Shown piece after piece: positions 59,451 to 64,000 of a stretch of DNA of 64,000 nucleotides. The position numbers were made by a program, and so were the translations under genes. This stretch comes from Monocercomonoides exilis. Lineage: Eukaryota; Preaxostyla; Oxymonadida; Polymastigidae. The notes under the pieces are model-generated. The model worked only from the letters and a program-made list of their open reading frames with translations. It was not told where the DNA came from and did no database searches. The stretch covers positions 64,501 through 128,500 of the forward strand of contig LSRY02000006.1 in assembly GCA_001643675.2 (NCBI GenBank), read 5' to 3'. Positions within the stretch are counted from its first letter, which is position 1, and each line of letters starts with the position of its first letter.

Positions 59451-62400
59451 ATGACATTTGCATTTTCGAGAAAAGATAGAGCCGAAAATAGGTTATCAAG
59501 TTTTTCGCACGGTGTTTTATAGATAACTTTGTTAATGTCTTTTTTATGAAGTACCGATGAATTTTAATTATTTTGTTTGAAGAACAGCAAATAGAAGGAA
59601 TCTCTCAAAGAAGAGAAACTTACTATTTTGGACTTAGATTTATAGCTCGTGATAAGTTGCTGCAAGATCGAAGGATAACCTCAAGCTTTGAAACGCTCAG
59701 TTCTTTATCACAAAAACAGAAAGAAAAAGTTTGATAAAAATTATAAATTTTTTTACGGACAATTTTAGATTTAATGAATACGTATGTGCTGTTTCATTCA
59801 GTTGGATAATTTAGAGTTAGAGGTTCAGAATCTTGATTCAGTTGATAATCATGTTCTGATGGAATCTCTCAATGCTATATCAGAACTTATTTTAATTGGT
59901 TAGACTTTATTCAATTATGTGCGTGTTGTACAATTTCATTTTCATGAAATATTAGGACAAAATTTCTCAATTCAGCGTGTTATCAATGCTGGAGCAATTA
60001 AGCCACTTTTGACTATTCTCAATAATAATTGTAATGGTGCAATTCTTCTTGAAGCAACAAAAGTTATTGCACACATTGGACGGGGAAGCCACGAACAGAT
60101 TGAGATATTAGTTCGAGAAGGCATTGTGTTTCATTTGTCAAAGATATTTCATCAAGTTGAGGATTATCGGATTCAGGAACAAGCTTTGATTGGATTAGGA
60201 AACATATGCAGTGGAAGCGAGAATGGGTGTATGGAAGTGATACGTCAAGGGATTTTAGATGATGTTATGAAGATGGTAGATGGTGCGGAGGATTCAAGAA
60301 AGAGTTTCAAAAAATCTCAGTTGCGCGCTTGCACTTTTCTTTTATCGAACGTCTCAAGGCTTGCCAGGTTTTGTGGAGATGAAATTGCGAAAATAGCATT
60401 TTCTGATGAGTTAGCAATAACCAATGACAAAAAATTCACAGAAAACGTAGCATCTTCTCAAAATGAATCAGCCACCCCGAAAAGCCAGCAATCAATATTT
60501 TTTGCGTCTTCTTCGTCTTTCATTCCCATTTCTCCACCTTCATCATCAACATCAACTTCTTCTTCTTCTTCATTGCTTTCATCAACATCATCATCATCTC
60601 CATCTCCTTCGCATTCTGCAGACACCCAGTGTTATTTGCGCCTCTTCCGCCATCTTCGCCCGTTGGTGCACTTTTTTGCGCGGGTGATCAACACAACTGA
60701 CCAGAAGCTGGTGGAAGACGGCTGCTGGGGCTTGAGCGAGCTGTCGATGCAGCCGAGATGCCTCGACATGATCATTTATGTGGGAGTCATCAAGAAGATA
60801 GTGTCTTTCATCGGGTGTGTGTATGTCAAATCAGACAATGAATTGCTAAAAGAATTGCTGTGCTTGCTGATTGTGTATTTTATGTATTGAAGGAGTATAT
60901 ACATTCTTATCCTTTCTTTTTTTGAAGTCATTTTAAGTTTTCATTGGAGAATGAATGTTTCTTTGGAGAAGTGATTTTTTAGCAATTTGAAATTGGCTTT
61001 TTTTCTCAAAAAAAAATAAGTGCTTGTATTCGTTGAATCTGTATTATTCAATATTCATTTATAAATTGTACTTTCAATTCTGTATTAAATAATTTTCTCT
61101 TTCTCCTTTTTTATTTACTTATTCATTTTTTTATTTCAATATATATTGCTTCGTCTTCTTCATCCACCCCTTCCCTCCTCCTCCGCCCAGCCACACCCTC
61201 GAGCTCTCCTGCACCTGCCTCAACATCCTCGCCAACCTCACTTCGATGTCTGACCTGAGCTGCCAAATGGCCATCGACGCCGGCGCCCTCCCTGCCCTCG
61301 CCCAGATGATCATCTCCCCCTTCGACTCTTCTTCTCTCCCGTCCAGTTTGTCTCTCTCCCCTCAGCTGTTCGCAAGGACGGTGGTGCAGTCGCTGCTGCC
61401 GATGGCGTTTGTGGCGCTGATCAACATCGCTAACGGCACAGCTGCGCAGATACAGACGCTGATTGAGGCACACGCTGTGGAGAAGATTGTGGAGCTGATG
61501 ATGAGTGCTGAGGATGCAGGTGGTGGGGGAATTGATGAGGGAAGTTTAAAAAGGAACATGAAGAAGGAGGAGGATGGAAGAGAAGGAGGAAAGGAAAGTG
61601 GAACAGATGGAAGAGAGGAGAATAGCAATGGCATTGAAATAGAAGACGAATTGGATATGATTCTGTATCCACATATTCGAGATATGGAGCCATCTGAGAA
61701 TCCAACACCTGCTCCTCCTTCATCTTCTCCTTCTCCTTCTCCTTCTCCATCCCCATCCTCCTCTTCTTCTTCCTCTTCTTCTTCTTCTTCCTCTTCCTTT
61801 TCTTCCGCTTCCTCTTCCCCCGTGTTCCGTCTGCCTGTCTCTTTGGAGGCAGAAGCACTCGAAGTGCTTGCCACCATTGCCCACCATGGGACAGACAGGC
61901 AGATGAATGCCTTTCTTGCCCACTCTGTCCAAATCGTCTGTCTTCGCTCGCTCATTCGCAGAGCAGCGGAGGCGATTGCTCAGTCAAAGGGTGTGTTCGA
62001 TGGGTGGGAGGAGGAAAAAAGTTGATTGTTGGAAAAGAATGAATGAATGGATGGATGGATGAAGGAGGAGAAAAAAATAGGATTTTTTTCGTTTTATTTT
62101 TTGTTTTATTTTGTTATTATTGGATTGTTTGTTTGATCATTTAACATGATGCATCATTCACTTTTTTTGCATTTTCATTTTCATTTTCATTATCAATCAT
62201 TATTTTTTTATTCTGTTTATTTCTTCCTTTTTTCAGAGTCAACAGTACCACGAAATGCTGTCAAAGTGTGCATCTGTTCCCTTGTTGTTCTTCTGCGTCT
62301 GGGCAATTTGTGTTTGGGAGAGCAAGTTTTTGAGGGAAATGCCACAAACCCTTTCAAAAGGGCGTTGGATTCAGAGGGAGGGGAAGAGGCGATAGAGGCG

Positions 62401-62961
62401 CTGATGTTCTGCAGCCACAGCCAAATCAGCAAGCTTTCAAAAGGGCTGATGAAAGTGGTGAAGGAGATGTACAAAATTGAAGGGGGAGAAGGGGGAGAAG
62501 GGGGAGAAGGGGGAGAAGGGGGAGAAGGGGGAGAAGGGGGAGAAGGGGGAGAAGGGGGAGAAGGAGATGAGAAATGTGAACACATTATGAATGAAGAGAT
62601 GGATTCATCATCATCTTCTTCTTCTTCCTCTTCCTCTCCTTCTCTTCAGAATCCTCTATTCACCATTCAACCAGAAGTCACCTCACTTTCATCTCCTCCG
62701 CCAGCCAGCCACAACTCCTCTACCAAAATGTCGAGTGATGACGAGTTTGTTGATGAAGATGCAGCAGCATTTGTCCCTTCATTCGGCTTTTCCTCTCAAT
62801 TTCTTGTTTCTTCGTTGCCTTCTTCCACCTCACTCACTTCGCCTGTTCCACCTTCTTCTCTTGCACACACACAAACCTCATCTAATCAGACAGCTCAGAA
62901 TGAATCCAATGGAAATAACACATTCACTCCTTCTCCATTGTCATCTATACGGTCATCATCT

Positions 62962-62994
<33 letters not shown>

Positions 62995-63285
62995 CTTCCT
63001 CTTTCTTCATTCAATCTTTCATCTTCATTTCACCCTTCAGCCACACTTCCTTCTCCTTCCCAGCCTTTTTCTGCCAATTCGATCTTTTCACCACAAATTT
63101 CTTCACCTTCACAAATGCAAACATCCATTTTCCCAAATCAAATCAATCAAGGAAGTCCTTCTGAAACAGCCAACATTGAGGCAAAAAACATTTTTCCAGA
63201 AGTGAATCCTCAATCTCAGATTACAAAAAAACTACAAAAAAACGAACCTTTTCCCACTTCAGCATTTTATGTACACGATCAATAG
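59451..63285 (+). CDS. importin-alpha-like armadillo protein with IBB domain, 999 aa
   Basis: Six exons join in frame: 59451-59499, 59583-59728, 59802-59898, 59956-60814, 61191-61990 and 62237-63285. The N-terminus MTFAFSRKDRAENRLSKQQI continues to RRETYYFGLRFIARDKLLQDRR, the pattern of an importin-beta-binding domain. Armadillo repeats follow: INAGAIKPLL, QEQALIGLGNIC, LRACTFLLSNVSRL, VEDGCWGLSELSMQP, LELSCTCLNILANLTS, MAIDAGALPALAQMI, VALINIANGTAAQIQTLIEA. Known: importin-alpha binds nuclear localisation signals and docks on importin-beta for import. Odd: about twice the usual 520 residues, because long Ser-rich and acidic inserts interrupt the repeats (about 60440-60620 and 61510-61810) and a 9-fold GGE repeat plus Ser-rich tail ends the protein. 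Divergent repeats make cargo range uncertain. It begins 176 bases after APH-1 on the same strand. Confidence 0.85.
62482..62562. repeat. 9-bp minisatellite, 9 identical units
   Basis: Nine perfect copies of GGGGGAGAA in the last importin-alpha-like exon, encoding Gly-Gly-Glu nine times. Perfect identity suggests recent expansion or contraction. Confidence 0.95.
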
Positions 63286-63513
63286 CAAAAATACGATATT
63301 TTTTGTTGAAGTTATGTATTATTGCATTCATAAAATTTAACGGAATTTGTTGTTAACAAAAAATGGTCTTGAGTGAAAACTATTATGTTTTAGATCAAAA
63401 TTTGTTGCAAACGTTGGGTTTCTGGTTTGGCAAAAGTTATTGCAATTCGATTTCAATATATGTTAAAATTTGATTTTAATAAAAAAATTTCTGTATATTT
63501 TTTGAAATTTTAG

Positions 63514-64000
63514 CAAGCAAGGATATGCTCCTTTCGATAATTTTATTATCTCAAGTTTTCTGCCTTAAAGAGCAGCATGGATACGTTCATAAAAGTGGAG
63601 ACGGATTTACTATGTCTAAAAAGAACGACAAAGATACAATCATTGAAGTTGTTTACGGATGTATGCTTTCTATTTTAAATAAAGATATTTATTTTCAATT
63701 TCAAAAGCGGACACATCTAAATGTCGTTGGCAAAAGATTGAATTACTCAACAAATTGAATGCCTATTCTGAGGATTCTATGAAGGCTCTTGGGGTATTTT
63801 GTTATATTTTTTTCAAAAGCAAATTTATGTTTATTTCATAAACTAAATAATTATAATTATTAAAAAACTTTTTTTCATATAAAAATATATTAGTTTGCAG
63901 AAGCATTTTATATGTCAAAAGAAATATATGCATCTGTTATGAACCAAAAGAAAGCACTTATTCAAACTTTTGGAGCAGATAAACTTCCTGATGAATTTGT
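63514..64000 (+). CDS. partial unrecognised gene at the right edge
   Basis: Not recognised. The best-supported exons are 63708-63793 (DTSKCRWQKIELLNKLNAYS...MKALG) and, after a GTATTT...ATATTAG intron, 63894 onward to the edge (FAEAFYMSKEIYASVMNQKKALIQTFGADKLPDEF). An upstream exon beginning near 63514 after TTTTAG is likely, but its frame (ASKDMLLSI... or a frame reading MDTFIKVETDLLCLKRTTKI) is undecided. The readable part is helical and charged. A BAR-like or other coiled-coil domain is conceivable but unsupported. Confidence 0.5.

Overview
This window looks like nuclear DNA of a protist. Genes lie on both strands, most carry several spliceosomal introns (mostly 50-380 nt, GT-AG), and coding sequence is rich in serine, glutamate and lysine runs. 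TAA, TAG and TGA all end long frames, so the standard code is used. The mix of proteins (beta-helix/transmembrane/degenerate-kinase surface proteins, a tiny-macrocysts-like protein, and an all-helical family in tandem copies) reminds me most of oxymonad-type metamonads (Preaxostyla). That is an inference from remembered protein families, not a database result.

Layout. 1-5.9 kb, minus strand: a very large multi-pass Tmc-like protein that runs off the left edge. 6.1-8.6 kb, plus: a Trp- and charge-rich coiled-coil protein. 9.1-10.7 kb, minus: a seven-exon DRG2 GTPase. 10.7-19.2 kb: an AT-rich mobile-element island with long poly-T tracts, a small inverted-repeat element, a dead copy of a degenerate-kinase tail and an intact hAT transposase, the last two inside a perfect 54-bp inverted repeat. 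19.2-23.1 kb, plus: a five-exon basic helical protein. 23.2-26.9 kb, plus: a dead and an intact copy of one helical gene family. 28.5-31.3 kb, plus: a beta-helix/transmembrane/pseudokinase protein. 32.4-39.7 kb, plus: a giant low-complexity protein in unusually GC-rich DNA. 40.2-44.8 kb, minus: a six-exon kinesin-10 (KIF22/Kid type) with a C-terminal helix-hairpin-helix. 45.1-46.2 kb, minus: a disrupted Merlin/IS1595-type transposase. 46.9-54.7 kb, minus: a 2,570-residue beta-helix/pseudokinase surface protein. 56.5-57.6 kb, minus: a broken beta-helix fragment. 58.2-59.3 kb, plus: an APH-1-like gamma-secretase subunit. 59.5-63.3 kb, plus: a 999-residue importin-alpha-like protein with an IBB domain. 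63.5 kb to the right edge: the start of an unrecognised gene.

The genes are unrelated housekeeping functions (GTPase, kinesin, nuclear import, intramembrane protease) interleaved with a lineage-type surface-protein family and its wreckage. That family is the most interesting system here. Three copies share an almost identical cytoplasmic tail that resembles only the C-lobe of a protein kinase and has lost the catalytic motifs, while the extracellular beta-helices differ in length and sequence. Exon models for DRG2, APH-1, importin-alpha, kinesin, the hAT transposase and the 1,097-residue protein were checked by hand for frame across every junction. No tRNA, rRNA or CRISPR was recognised.
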